This document shows, one piece after another, positions 16,312 to 23,951 of a DNA stretch of 64,000 bases (its first letter is position 1; every line of letters begins with the position of its first letter). Made by a program: the position numbers and the translations under genes. The notes under the pieces are model-generated. The model saw nothing but the letters and a program-made list of their open reading frames with translations. It made no database searches and was not told the origin of the DNA. This DNA is from Fusobacterium varium (GTDB lineage Bacteria; Fusobacteriota; Fusobacteriia; Fusobacteriales; Fusobacteriaceae). The stretch lies in contig JADYUE010000001.1 of NCBI GenBank assembly GCA_021531615.1, positions 186,001 through 250,000 of the forward strand, in the 5' to 3' direction.

Positions 16312-16809
16312 ATGAAAGAGATCATAATAAGAGAGATGAAAGATAGCGATTGGGAAGAAGTAAAAAATATATATCAACAGGGAATAGATAGTGGAATATC
16401 TACTTTCATGAGAAAAGTTCCAGAGTTTGAGTATTGGAATAATTCAAAATTAAAAATAGGAAGATTAGTTGCCATATATGATAGAAAAATAGTTGGTTGG
16501 ATAGTTCTTAGCCCTACATCAGCAAGGGAAGAGTATTCAGGAGTTTGTGAGATAAGTGTCTATATTCATCAAGATTATAAGAGAATGGGAATAGGAAGAA
16601 AATTAATAGAGAAAGAGATCGAAGTATCTGAACAAAATAATATTTGGACACTTCAATCTGTAATGCTTGGTAATAATATTCCTAGTATGAAATTACATGA
16701 AAGTTGTGGTTTTAGAGTGGTTGGATATAGGGAGAAAGTTGCAAAAGATAAAAATGGAGAGTGGCAAAATACATTTCTTATGGAGAGAAGAAGTAAAGTT
16801 ATATTTTAA
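16312..16809 (+). CDS. GNAT N-acetyltransferase (phosphinothricin acetyltransferase-like)
   Basis: A 165-residue acetyl-CoA-dependent transferase. It begins IIIREMKDSDWEEVKNIYQQ and has ISTFMRKVPEFEYW, the pattern of Pat/YwnH-type enzymes. The acetyl-CoA loop DYKRMGIGRKLIEKEIE follows. Near the end it has NNIPSMKLHESCGFRVVGYRE, also typical. The natural substrate is unknown; methionine sulfone or sulfoximine and similar amino acid analogues are known for relatives. I chose ATG 16312 because AAGGTGA lies 5-6 nt upstream; longer frames start inside or before that site. It converges on and overlaps a small opposite-strand ORF by 11 nt. Confidence 0.88.
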   Translation: MKEIIIREMKDSDWEEVKNIYQQGIDSGISTFMRKVPEFEYWNNSKLKIGRLVAIYDRKIVGWIVLSPTSAREEYSGVCEISVYIHQDYKRMGIGRKLIEKEIEVSEQNNIWTLQSVMLGNNIPSMKLHESCGFRVVGYREKVAKDKNGEWQNTFLMERRSKVIF

Positions 16810-16933
16810 ATTTAACAATATTAATTTTTTTGTCAAAATGTTTACATATAACACTTGCTACTACTCCAGTTATCACTTGTATAATTAGTTCTATTAACAA
16901 TGTGTTAATAATAAAATCTACAGTTTCTTTCAA
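16799..16933 (-). CDS. Small hydrophobic peptide, type I toxin-like
   Basis: A 44-codon ORF starting TTG at 16933 with GAGG 8 nt upstream. It reads MKETVDFIINTLLIELIIQV, followed by ITGVVASVICKHFDKKI and a basic tail. A short acidic/polar N-terminus, one membrane-spanning stretch (residues 7-30) and a Lys-rich end resemble Fst/Ldr-type and 'holin-like' toxins of type I systems. No antisense RNA could be proven: a TATAAT lies at about 17003-17008 on the plus strand, without a clear -35. It overlaps the GNAT stop tail to tail. The other sequence up to 17140 is AT-rich and shows nothing else. It could be a chance ORF. Confidence 0.45.
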   Translation of the reverse strand: MKETVDFIINTLLIELIIQVITGVVASVICKHFDKKINIVKFKI

Positions 16934-17145
16934 ATTTTTTTCCTCTTTTTTAGTTAATTATTTCTACAAATAATTATTCTGATGCTATAGTGATAAAAGT
17001 ATGTATAATCCTTTTAGAATAATTTATATTTTATAATATCATAATAACTTTAAAAAAGATATAGTAAATCTTGAATAAAAGAAAAAATATTTAACTTAAA
17101 AAAGTTATTTTTAAATTAATTATTACTAATAAAATTGAAAATATT

Positions 17146-17175
17146 TTGAAAAAAGTAGTAAATTCGTGATATAAT
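17146..17175 (+). promoter_or_regulatory. Predicted sigma-70 promoter of hflX-MATE
   Basis: TTGAAA (17146-17151), an 18-nt spacer and TATAAT (17170-17175), 34 nt before the hflX start. Confidence 0.7.
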
Positions 17176-17208
17176 GGAGAGTAAAAATCTTAATTTAATG
17201 GAGGGTCT

Positions 17209-19008
17209 ATGATAAAAGGAAATGTTGATGGAATCAAAGATTTTATTCTTAAAGAACTTGATTCTATCTATGATATAACAGTGACAAAAAATAGAGTTAT
17301 TGAGCCTGAAATAATAGCTTTAATAGCTTCTATAAGTAGTAGAATAAATAGAGAGATAAATGTTGCAATAGATAGAAGAGGAAATATAGTTGAAATATCT
17401 ATTGGAGATAGTAGTAGTGTACAATTGCCATTACTTAATGTACAAGAAAAAAGACTTAGTGGAATAAGAGTTATTCATACTCACCCAAATGGAAACCCTA
17501 ATCTTTCAAGCATTGATATCTCAGCTCTTACAAAATTGAAACTAGATTGTATAGCTGCAATAGGGGTAGTTGAAGAAAAAATCACTGGAGTTGTAATGGG
17601 ATTTTGTAATGTAGATGGAGATGAGTTATCTCATGAAGTTACAGAGATTATGAATATTCCAGAATTTATTGACTATGATTTTCTTTATAGAATAGAGGAG
17701 ATAGAATCTATTTTAAAGAAAAGAAATATAGTTGAAAATGATGATGAATATGCTATCTTAGTTGGAATTGATAATGATGAAAGCCTTGATGAACTTGCAG
17801 AGTTAGCAAGAGCATGTAATGTAAAGGTAGTAGGAAAATTCTTCCAAAAGAAAAGCAAGATAGACCCATGTTATTTTATAGGAACAGGGAAAGTTATAGA
17901 ACTTGCTAGATTTAAACAGATTAAAAAAGCTAACTTAATCATATTTGATGAAGAATTAAGTGGATTACAAGTAAAAAATCTTGAAGAGGTTACAGGTTGC
18001 AAAGTAATAGATAGAACTGTTTTAATACTTGAAATATTTGCAACTAGAGCAAGAACAAGAGAGGCTAAAATTCAAGTTGAGTTAGCACAATTAAAATATA
18101 GAAGCAGCAGACTTTTAGGATTTGGAACTACAATGTCAAGAACAGGAGGAGGAGTAGGAACTAAAGGTCCTGGAGAAAAGAAATTAGAGATTGATAAAAG
18201 AAGAATAAGAGAAACTATACATGATTTGAAACAGGAATTAGAAAAAATTAGAAAAACAAGAATAACTCAAAGGGAAAAGAGAGATGAATCAGGTATACCA
18301 AAAGTATCTTTAGTTGGATATACAAACGTTGGAAAATCTACTTTGAGAAATCTTCTTGTAAGTATGTATACAGCAGATAACACATCTAAGAAAGAGGATG
18401 TTTTTGCTGAAAATATGCTATTTGCAACATTGGATATAACAACAAGAGCTATTACTCTTCCAGATAAAAGAGTTGCTTCACTTACTGATACAGTAGGGTT
18501 TGTAAGAAAATTGCCACATGATTTAGTAGAGGCTTTTAAATCTACTCTTGAAGAGGTAAGTTTTTCAGATCTAATAATTCATGTAGTAGATATTTCAAGT
18601 GATACTGTTGTAGAACAAATTAAAGCAGTAGAAAATGTTTTAAATGAGTTAAATGCTTTAGATAAACCAACTTTCTTAGCACTTAATAAGTGTGAAATGG
18701 CTACTCCTGAGCAGATTGCAAATGTAAAAGAAAAATTTAGTAATTATCAAATGATAGAAATAAGTGCAAAACAAAACTATAATATTGATAAATTCTTAGA
18801 TATGACAGTTTCATTACTACCACAAACAACAAGAAAATGTACATATCTAATTCCATATACAGACACTTCAATGGGAGCTTATCTTCATAGAAATGCAATT
18901 ATCCAAAGTGAAGATTATGAAGGTGAAGGAGTTAGAATAGTGGCAATTGTAAATGATGAAGTTTATAATAGATGTAGAAAATTTATGGTTGAGGAGACAC
19001 TATGTTAA
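17209..19008 (+). CDS. hflX: GTPase HflX with long JAMM-like N-terminal domain
   Basis: A ribosome-associated GTPase that splits or rescues stalled ribosomes. The 599-residue protein has an HflX nucleotide-binding core with G1 GYTNVGKST (about residue 368), G3 DTVGF, G4 NKCE and G5 SAKQ. The glycine-rich linker RTGGGVGTKGPGEKKLE upstream is a signature of HflX. The first 190 residues are extra compared with E. coli HflX. They include HTHPNGNPNLSSIDISAL, which looks like the JAMM/RadC metalloprotease motif (HxHP...SxxD). GGAGGG precedes the ATG. The MATE gene overlaps its end by 7 nt. Confidence 0.95.
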   Translation: MIKGNVDGIKDFILKELDSIYDITVTKNRVIEPEIIALIASISSRINREINVAIDRRGNIVEISIGDSSSVQLPLLNVQEKRLSGIRVIHTHPNGNPNLSSIDISALTKLKLDCIAAIGVVEEKITGVVMGFCNVDGDELSHEVTEIMNIPEFIDYDFLYRIEEIESILKKRNIVENDDEYAILVGIDNDESLDELAELARACNVKVVGKFFQKKSKIDPCYFIGTGKVIELARFKQIKKANLIIFDEELSGLQVKNLEEVTGCKVIDRTVLILEIFATRARTREAKIQVELAQLKYRSSRLLGFGTTMSRTGGGVGTKGPGEKKLEIDKRRIRETIHDLKQELEKIRKTRITQREKRDESGIPKVSLVGYTNVGKSTLRNLLVSMYTADNTSKKEDVFAENMLFATLDITTRAITLPDKRVASLTDTVGFVRKLPHDLVEAFKSTLEEVSFSDLIIHVVDISSDTVVEQIKAVENVLNELNALDKPTFLALNKCEMATPEQIANVKEKFSNYQMIEISAKQNYNIDKFLDMTVSLLPQTTRKCTYLIPYTDTSMGAYLHRNAIIQSEDYEGEGVRIVAIVNDEVYNRCRKFMVEETLC

Positions 19009-20339
19009 GTATAATAAGAGAGATTTTAAAATTAGCTCTCCCTGCAGTTGGAGAAATGGTTTTATATATGATGATTTGGGTATTGGATACCCTTATGATA
19101 GGAAATCATACTGGACAGATAGGGGTTTCAGCAGTTGGACTTAGTTCTGAAATTATGTATACTTTTACAAATATGCTAGTTGCTATGGGAATTTCAATCT
19201 CTGTTACTTCAATAGTTTCAAGATCAATAGGGAGTAGAGATTTTGAAAAAGCTAGGATTACTTCAGATATTGCTTTAAAAATTGGAGTTATTATTGCTAT
19301 TCTTTTAGGAACAATATTTTTTACCTTCCCTAAAGAAATTTTAACAATAGCTAAAGCTGAAACAGAGTATGTTCTTCCTTTAGCAACAAAATATATGAGA
19401 ATATGTTCTATTGCTATTGTTTTTAATGTTTTAACAAGTGTATTTAATGGAATTTTTAGAGGTTGTAAAAATACAAAATCACCACTGTATACAGCTTTTA
19501 TAGTAAATGTTGTAAATGTTTCCTTAGACTATATTTTAATATTTGGTAAATTTGGTGCTCCAGAGATGGGAGTTGCTGGAGGTGCAATAGCCACTGCAGT
19601 TGGAAACTTTGCAGGATTTTTATTTACTATGACACAATTGAAAAAAATACCATTTAAAGTAAATTTATTTTCTGAGTTTAAAAAAGAGTATTTTAGAGAG
19701 TTGATTAAGTTATCTATTCCTTCAGCTTTACAAGAGGGAGCTTTCAGTATAAATAGACTTATAAATGTAACTTTAATAATGACATTAGGAAGTCTTGCCT
19801 TTGCAGCAAATCAGATAACTATCAATATAGAGTCAATCTCTTTTATGCCTGGTTGGGGATTTGCCATTGCTTGTACCTCTCTAGTTGGTTATAGTATTGG
19901 AGAAAAAGATTACAAAAAGGCTAAATCTTATGTAACATATTCTATGGTTTTATCATCTTTAGTAATGGGAATTTTTGCTATTATTTTTTTAGTATCACCA
20001 GAGCCAATAATTACAGCTTTTATAAAGGATAGTGAAAAAGAGGTTATAACAATAGGTTCAGCTTGTCTTATGATAGCCTCAATAGAACAGATACCTATAG
20101 CTATATCAATGGTTTTAGGAGGAGCTTTAAAGGGAACTGGAGATAGTAAAACACCATTTAAAATAGTATTATTTACAAATTGGGTAATTCGTTTGCCTTT
20201 AGTTTACTATTTTATCTATATTCAAAAAGCTCCTGTAACTTATTTTTGGAGAATTACAGCACTTCAATGGATAATAGAAGCTATTATAATACTTATAGTT
20301 TTCCACCATAAATGGAAGAAAAATTATGAAACTCAATAA
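19002..20339 (+). CDS. MATE family efflux transporter
   Basis: A 445-residue membrane protein with about 12 predicted helices in two repeats, as in the MATE/NorM family of Na+- or H+-driven drug exporters. It begins with a helical LALPAVGEMVLYMMIWVLDT segment, and the second half starts near residue 230 with LIKLSIPSALQEGA. The start overlaps the hflX stop, so it is translationally coupled to hflX, an unusual pairing. The exported substrate is unknown. A second, unrelated MATE gene lies at 46852-48249. Confidence 0.92.
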   Translation: MLSIIREILKLALPAVGEMVLYMMIWVLDTLMIGNHTGQIGVSAVGLSSEIMYTFTNMLVAMGISISVTSIVSRSIGSRDFEKARITSDIALKIGVIIAILLGTIFFTFPKEILTIAKAETEYVLPLATKYMRICSIAIVFNVLTSVFNGIFRGCKNTKSPLYTAFIVNVVNVSLDYILIFGKFGAPEMGVAGGAIATAVGNFAGFLFTMTQLKKIPFKVNLFSEFKKEYFRELIKLSIPSALQEGAFSINRLINVTLIMTLGSLAFAANQITINIESISFMPGWGFAIACTSLVGYSIGEKDYKKAKSYVTYSMVLSSLVMGIFAIIFLVSPEPIITAFIKDSEKEVITIGSACLMIASIEQIPIAISMVLGGALKGTGDSKTPFKIVLFTNWVIRLPLVYYFIYIQKAPVTYFWRITALQWIIEAIIILIVFHHKWKKNYETQ

Positions 20340-20350
20340 ATTATCAAAAA

Positions 20351-20393
20351 GAGCTAGAAAAATCAATTTTGATCTCTCTAGCTCTATTTTTTT
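20351..20393. terminator. Bidirectional terminator between MATE gene and mscL
   Basis: GAGCTAGA (20351-20358) pairs with TCTAGCTC (20377-20384), extended by AATCAA/TTGAT inside, and is followed by a T run. Confidence 0.85.
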
Positions 20394-20785
20394 TATCTAT
20401 TCTTTAATAAATCTCTAATTTCAGTAAGTAAAACCTCTTGAGCAGTAGGTTTTGGTGGAGCTTTCTCCTCTTTCTTTTTAAAATTATTTATAAGTTTTAC
20501 AAATATAAATATACAAAATACTATTATTAAAAAATCAATGATATTTTGTAAGAATAGTCCATATTTAATTAATATTGGCTCTCCTGTTGCACTACTTACA
20601 GGGATTTTTACTTCAAGAGCAGATATATTAACCTTTCCTGTAATTGTTCCCAAAAGTGGCATAATTACATCTTTAACTAAGCTATTTACAATTTTACTAA
20701 AAGCTCCCCCTATAATTACCCCAATAGCCATGTCCAATACATTTCCACGAACAGCAAATGCTTTAAATTCTTTTAATAAACTCAC
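20393..20785 (-). CDS. mscL: Large-conductance mechanosensitive channel
   Basis: A 130-residue pentameric channel that opens under membrane tension to release solutes during osmotic downshock. The N-terminal amphipathic helix LLKEFKAFAVRGNVLDMAIG leads into TM1 (VIIGGAFSKIVNSLV). TM2 is near residues 82-103, followed by a Lys-rich linker and a C-terminal helix (LLTEIRDLL). The glycine-rich gate pattern of TM1 is intact. The GGGGG-rich Shine-Dalgarno is 8-9 nt upstream. It is transcribed alone, convergent with the MATE gene. Confidence 0.96.
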   Translation of the reverse strand: MSLLKEFKAFAVRGNVLDMAIGVIIGGAFSKIVNSLVKDVIMPLLGTITGKVNISALEVKIPVSSATGEPILIKYGLFLQNIIDFLIIVFCIFIFVKLINNFKKKEEKAPPKPTAQEVLLTEIRDLLKNR

Positions 20786-20942
20786 CTTTATACCCCCTTT
20801 GTTTTTTTATTTAATATATTTTACTAGACAATTCTTCATATTCCTTTAAATATTAAAAAAATAATAAAATTATATGTGTAATTATTAAAAAATATTATTA
20901 TTTTTAGTGTATTATGATATAATCAATATGGAGGGTAAATTT

Positions 20943-21590
20943 ATGAAGATTAATTACGAAATTTTAATGGAACAACAATTAAAAGAGATAGAAAAAACAG
21001 GAATAAAACCTAAACTACTTCTACACTCTTGTTGTGCCCCATGTAGTTCTGCTATACTTGAATTTTTACAAAATTATTTTGATATTACTGTTTATTTTTA
21101 TAATCCTAACATTACATTTGAAGAAGAGTATTATAAACGTTTAAATGAACAGAGAGAGTATCATGAAAAAAGAGGGTATTCAATCAGAGTAATTGAAGGA
21201 AATTACGATCCTAAAGAGGATTTTTTTAAGCAAGTAAAGGGATTAGAAGATAGAAGAGAAGGAGGAGAGAGATGTTTTAAATGCTATACTCTTAGAATGG
21301 AAGCTACTGCACAAAAAGCTAAAGAGTTAGGATTTGATTATTTTTCAACTGTTCTTAGTATAAGTCCTTTAAAAAATGCTCAATGGATAAATGAGATTGG
21401 AGAGGAACTTTCTGAAAAATATGGTATAAAATTTCTAAATGGAGATTTTAAAAAGAAAAACAGATACTTAAGAAGTACTGAAATCTCAAGGGAATATGAA
21501 CTATATAGGCAAGATTATTGTGGTTGTTTATTTTCTAAAATGGAAAGAGAGGCAAAAGAGAAAGAAAAACTGACTGGAGGAAGAGAATGA
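20943..21590 (+). CDS. queH: Epoxyqueuosine reductase QueH
   Basis: This enzyme catalyses the last step of queuosine tRNA modification, reducing epoxyqueuosine in place of the B12-dependent QueG. The 215-residue protein has the diagnostic metal/cysteine motifs. LLLHSCCAPCSSA lies near residue 22-34. Later come RCFKCYTLRM and, near the end, DYCGCLFS. These supply ligands for the 4Fe-4S cluster and extra metal. I chose ATG 20943 because GGAGG lies 8-9 nt upstream; the longer frame begins before the Shine-Dalgarno. A TATAAT at 20918-20923 is the likely -10. The next gene overlaps by 4 nt (ATGA). Confidence 0.93.
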   Translation: MKINYEILMEQQLKEIEKTGIKPKLLLHSCCAPCSSAILEFLQNYFDITVYFYNPNITFEEEYYKRLNEQREYHEKRGYSIRVIEGNYDPKEDFFKQVKGLEDRREGGERCFKCYTLRMEATAQKAKELGFDYFSTVLSISPLKNAQWINEIGEELSEKYGIKFLNGDFKKKNRYLRSTEISREYELYRQDYCGCLFSKMEREAKEKEKLTGGRE

Positions 21591-22204
21591 GAAATTTTTC
21601 TGAAAAAACTGTAAAAACAATATCTATCTGCTTTATACTGTTATTTTTATTAATGGGAGTAAATAAACACTACTATTATTTTGGTTTAATGATAATTCCA
21701 GCAATGATATATTTTTCAACTTGGAAAGTAGTTTTATTTGAAGATAAGATAGGGAGATTTGCATCTATTATTATTGGACTTTTATTGTCGGCGTTTATTT
21801 TTTATTGCCAATACTATTTACAAGCTGGAGTTGAACCAACTAAAAATGTAATTGCTTTAAAATTGACAATATCTTTATGTATAGGACTTTGGTTAGGAAG
21901 TTTTATTGCTAAATATATTTATGTTAGAATAAAATTCTTTATAAATAGAATAGGGAGCAAAGGGGAACAAAAGGAGTATCCTATTATTAAAATGGTAGTT
22001 GATCAAAAAAAATATTTTAAGAAACCTGGAAGCAAATACTACATTAATTTTTACTACGCTTTTTTAGATGTAAATGGAGAAGAAGTAAAATTTCTTGTTG
22101 AAAAAGAGGTTTATGATAAGTTTCTTGGTAAAAGGAGTATGAACATCAACATCAAGAGGGGGTCTCTTGGTGTAAGATATGGTGTTAACTTAATAGAGGG
22201 ATAA
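21587..22204 (+). CDS. Hypothetical membrane protein
   Basis: A 205-residue protein with about four N-terminal membrane helices within residues 10-112 and a basic soluble C-terminal domain of about 85 residues rich in beta-type sequence (YYINFYYAFLDVNGEEVKF). I recognise no family. It overlaps queH by 4 nt (ATGA) and precedes pepP by 17 nt, so it is part of that operon. Context does not suggest a specific role in queuosine synthesis. Confidence 0.75.
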   Translation: MRNFSEKTVKTISICFILLFLLMGVNKHYYYFGLMIIPAMIYFSTWKVVLFEDKIGRFASIIIGLLLSAFIFYCQYYLQAGVEPTKNVIALKLTISLCIGLWLGSFIAKYIYVRIKFFINRIGSKGEQKEYPIIKMVVDQKKYFKKPGSKYYINFYYAFLDVNGEEVKFLVEKEVYDKFLGKRSMNINIKRGSLGVRYGVNLIEG

Positions 22205-22221
22205 GAGTTTAAGGAGAAAAA

Positions 22222-23607
22222 ATGTTTGAAAAAGAAGTTTACATTGAAAGAAGAAGAGTTTTAAAAGAAAAACTTATGAAGGGTATTGTTATTATAAATG
22301 GAAATGAGGAAGCACCAAGAAGCTATAAAGATGAGTGTTATCCTTTTGTACAAGATTCAACTTTTCGTTATTATTTTGGTATGGATGTGCCAAATCTTAT
22401 TGGAATAATAGATATTGATAGAGATAAAGAATATATTTTTGGAACTGATTTTACTCTAGATGATATTGTTTGGAGTGGAGAACAAAAACTTTTAAAAACT
22501 TTTGCTAGTGAAGTTGGAGTAAATAATTTTATTGAGATGAAAGATTTTGATAACTTTATTAAAAGTTGTAAAGAGAGAAGAGCAAGATTCCATATTTTAC
22601 CTCAATATAGAGGAGATAATAAATTAAGAGTATGTAAAGCTTTAGGAATAAGCCCTTTTGAATATGATGAGTATATCTCTTATGATTTTGTAAAAGCTAT
22701 AATTGAGCAAAGAAATACAAAATCTCAAAAGGAGATTGAGCAAATCGAAAATGCTGTAAATATCACTAGAGAGATGCAACTTACTGCAATGAAAACAGTT
22801 AAAGCTGGAATGAAAGAGTATGAAGTTGTAGCAGTTCTTGAGTCAGTAGCAAAAAAATACTATGGTGATCTATCTTTCCATACTATCTTTACTAAAAATG
22901 GGCATATTTTACATAATCATGGTTATGATAATACAGTAGAAAATGGAAATATTATTGTATTAGATTGTGGAGCAAGAAATAGAGAGGGATATTGTGGGGA
23001 TATGACAACATCTTTCCCTGTTAGTGGAAAATTTAGTGAAAGACAAAAAGATATTTACTCACTTTTAATAGAGATGTTTGAAAAGGCAGAGTCTATGGTA
23101 AAACCAGGAGTTAACTATAAAGATGTTCACTTAGCTGTATCTAAAGTTTTAGCAGAAGGAATGATTAAAAGAGGACTTATGAAGGGAGATGCTGAAAAGG
23201 CTGTAAAAGCTGGTGCTCATGCTCTTTTCTTTCCTCATGGACTAGGACATATGTTGGGACTTGATGTACATGATATGGAAAATTTAGGTGAAGATTTAGT
23301 TGGGTATGAAAGCTTCCCAAGAGATATGCAATTTGGTTTAAAATCTTTAAGACTTGCCAGAGAGTTAAAAGAGGGATATGTTTTCACTATTGAACCAGGC
23401 ATCTACTTTATTCCTGAACTAGCTAAAAGATGGAAAGCAGAAGAAAAATTCCAAGAGTTTTTAAACTATGATAAGATTGAAGAGTATGCTGACTTTGGTG
23501 GAATGAGATATGAGGGAGACTTTGTTATCACTAAAGATGGGGCTAGAAGATTAGGAGAGAAAATGCCTAAATACTTTAATGAGATTGAAGAGGCAATGAA
23601 AAAATAA
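22222..23607 (+). CDS. pepP: Xaa-Pro aminopeptidase (M24B)
   Basis: A cytosolic metallopeptidase that removes an N-terminal residue before proline. The 461-residue protein has an N-terminal creatinase-like domain (about residues 1-170) and a C-terminal pita-bread domain. Metal-binding segments are visible: VLDCGARNREGYCGDMT (two Asp ligands), FFPHGLGHMLGLDVHD (His), TIEPGIYF (Glu), and a second Glu near the end in MRYEGDFVIT. This suits a peptide-fermenting lifestyle, as do pepT and the peptide-binding protein elsewhere in the window. It is third in the queH operon and is followed by a strong terminator. Confidence 0.94.
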   Translation: MFEKEVYIERRRVLKEKLMKGIVIINGNEEAPRSYKDECYPFVQDSTFRYYFGMDVPNLIGIIDIDRDKEYIFGTDFTLDDIVWSGEQKLLKTFASEVGVNNFIEMKDFDNFIKSCKERRARFHILPQYRGDNKLRVCKALGISPFEYDEYISYDFVKAIIEQRNTKSQKEIEQIENAVNITREMQLTAMKTVKAGMKEYEVVAVLESVAKKYYGDLSFHTIFTKNGHILHNHGYDNTVENGNIIVLDCGARNREGYCGDMTTSFPVSGKFSERQKDIYSLLIEMFEKAESMVKPGVNYKDVHLAVSKVLAEGMIKRGLMKGDAEKAVKAGAHALFFPHGLGHMLGLDVHDMENLGEDLVGYESFPRDMQFGLKSLRLARELKEGYVFTIEPGIYFIPELAKRWKAEEKFQEFLNYDKIEEYADFGGMRYEGDFVITKDGARRLGEKMPKYFNEIEEAMKK

Positions 23608-23629
23608 AAATTATATTTTCTTTTAAGAT

Positions 23630-23663
23630 AACCTTGTAAGTTTTTTTACAGGGTTATTTTTTT
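23630..23663 (+). terminator. Terminator after pepP
   Basis: AACCTTGTAA (23630-23639) pairs with TTACAGGGTT (23646-23655) and is followed by a T run. Confidence 0.88.
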
Positions 23664-23667
23664 ATAT

Positions 23668-23868
23668 AAATTATAATTTCCAAAAGTAGAGGAGTACAAA
23701 CGACTACTACTTTTGAGACGCAGAAACGAAGTTTCTGTGATCCTTAAATTTACGTTTACATAACTTATAATTTTTAAGATAACTTAACTTGACTAATAAT
23801 CGCTAAATACAAAGGTACTTTGTCAAAACCTAGTGATAAGCTAGATAAATAAACTTAGTTAGGTTTCT
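23668..23868. repeat. Composite intergenic repeat element, copy 2
   Basis: About 200 nt. It begins with the hairpin module also found in copy 3 (TAATTTCCAAAAGTAGAGGA at 23673 onward). A different short hairpin follows, CGCAGAAAC/GTTTCTGTG at 23719-23738. It ends with the triple-hairpin module (23784-23863) in the same orientation as copy 3. The long nested stem-loop of copies 1 and 3 is missing. It lies between two terminators in the pepP-carB convergent gap, and no gene is visible in it. Confidence 0.8.
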
Positions 23869-23872
23869 TATA

Positions 23873-23923
23873 CAAAAAGACTGCTAAAATTGATAAATTA
23901 TCAACTTATAGCAGTCTCTATAT
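23873..23923. terminator. Terminator after carB (bidirectional)
   Basis: AGACTGCTA pairs with TAGCAGTCT (23909-23917), with TTGATAA/TTATCAA inside. On the minus strand a TTTTT run follows. Confidence 0.88.
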
Positions 23924-23951
23924 TTTAAACTATTTTATTTAATAATAACTA

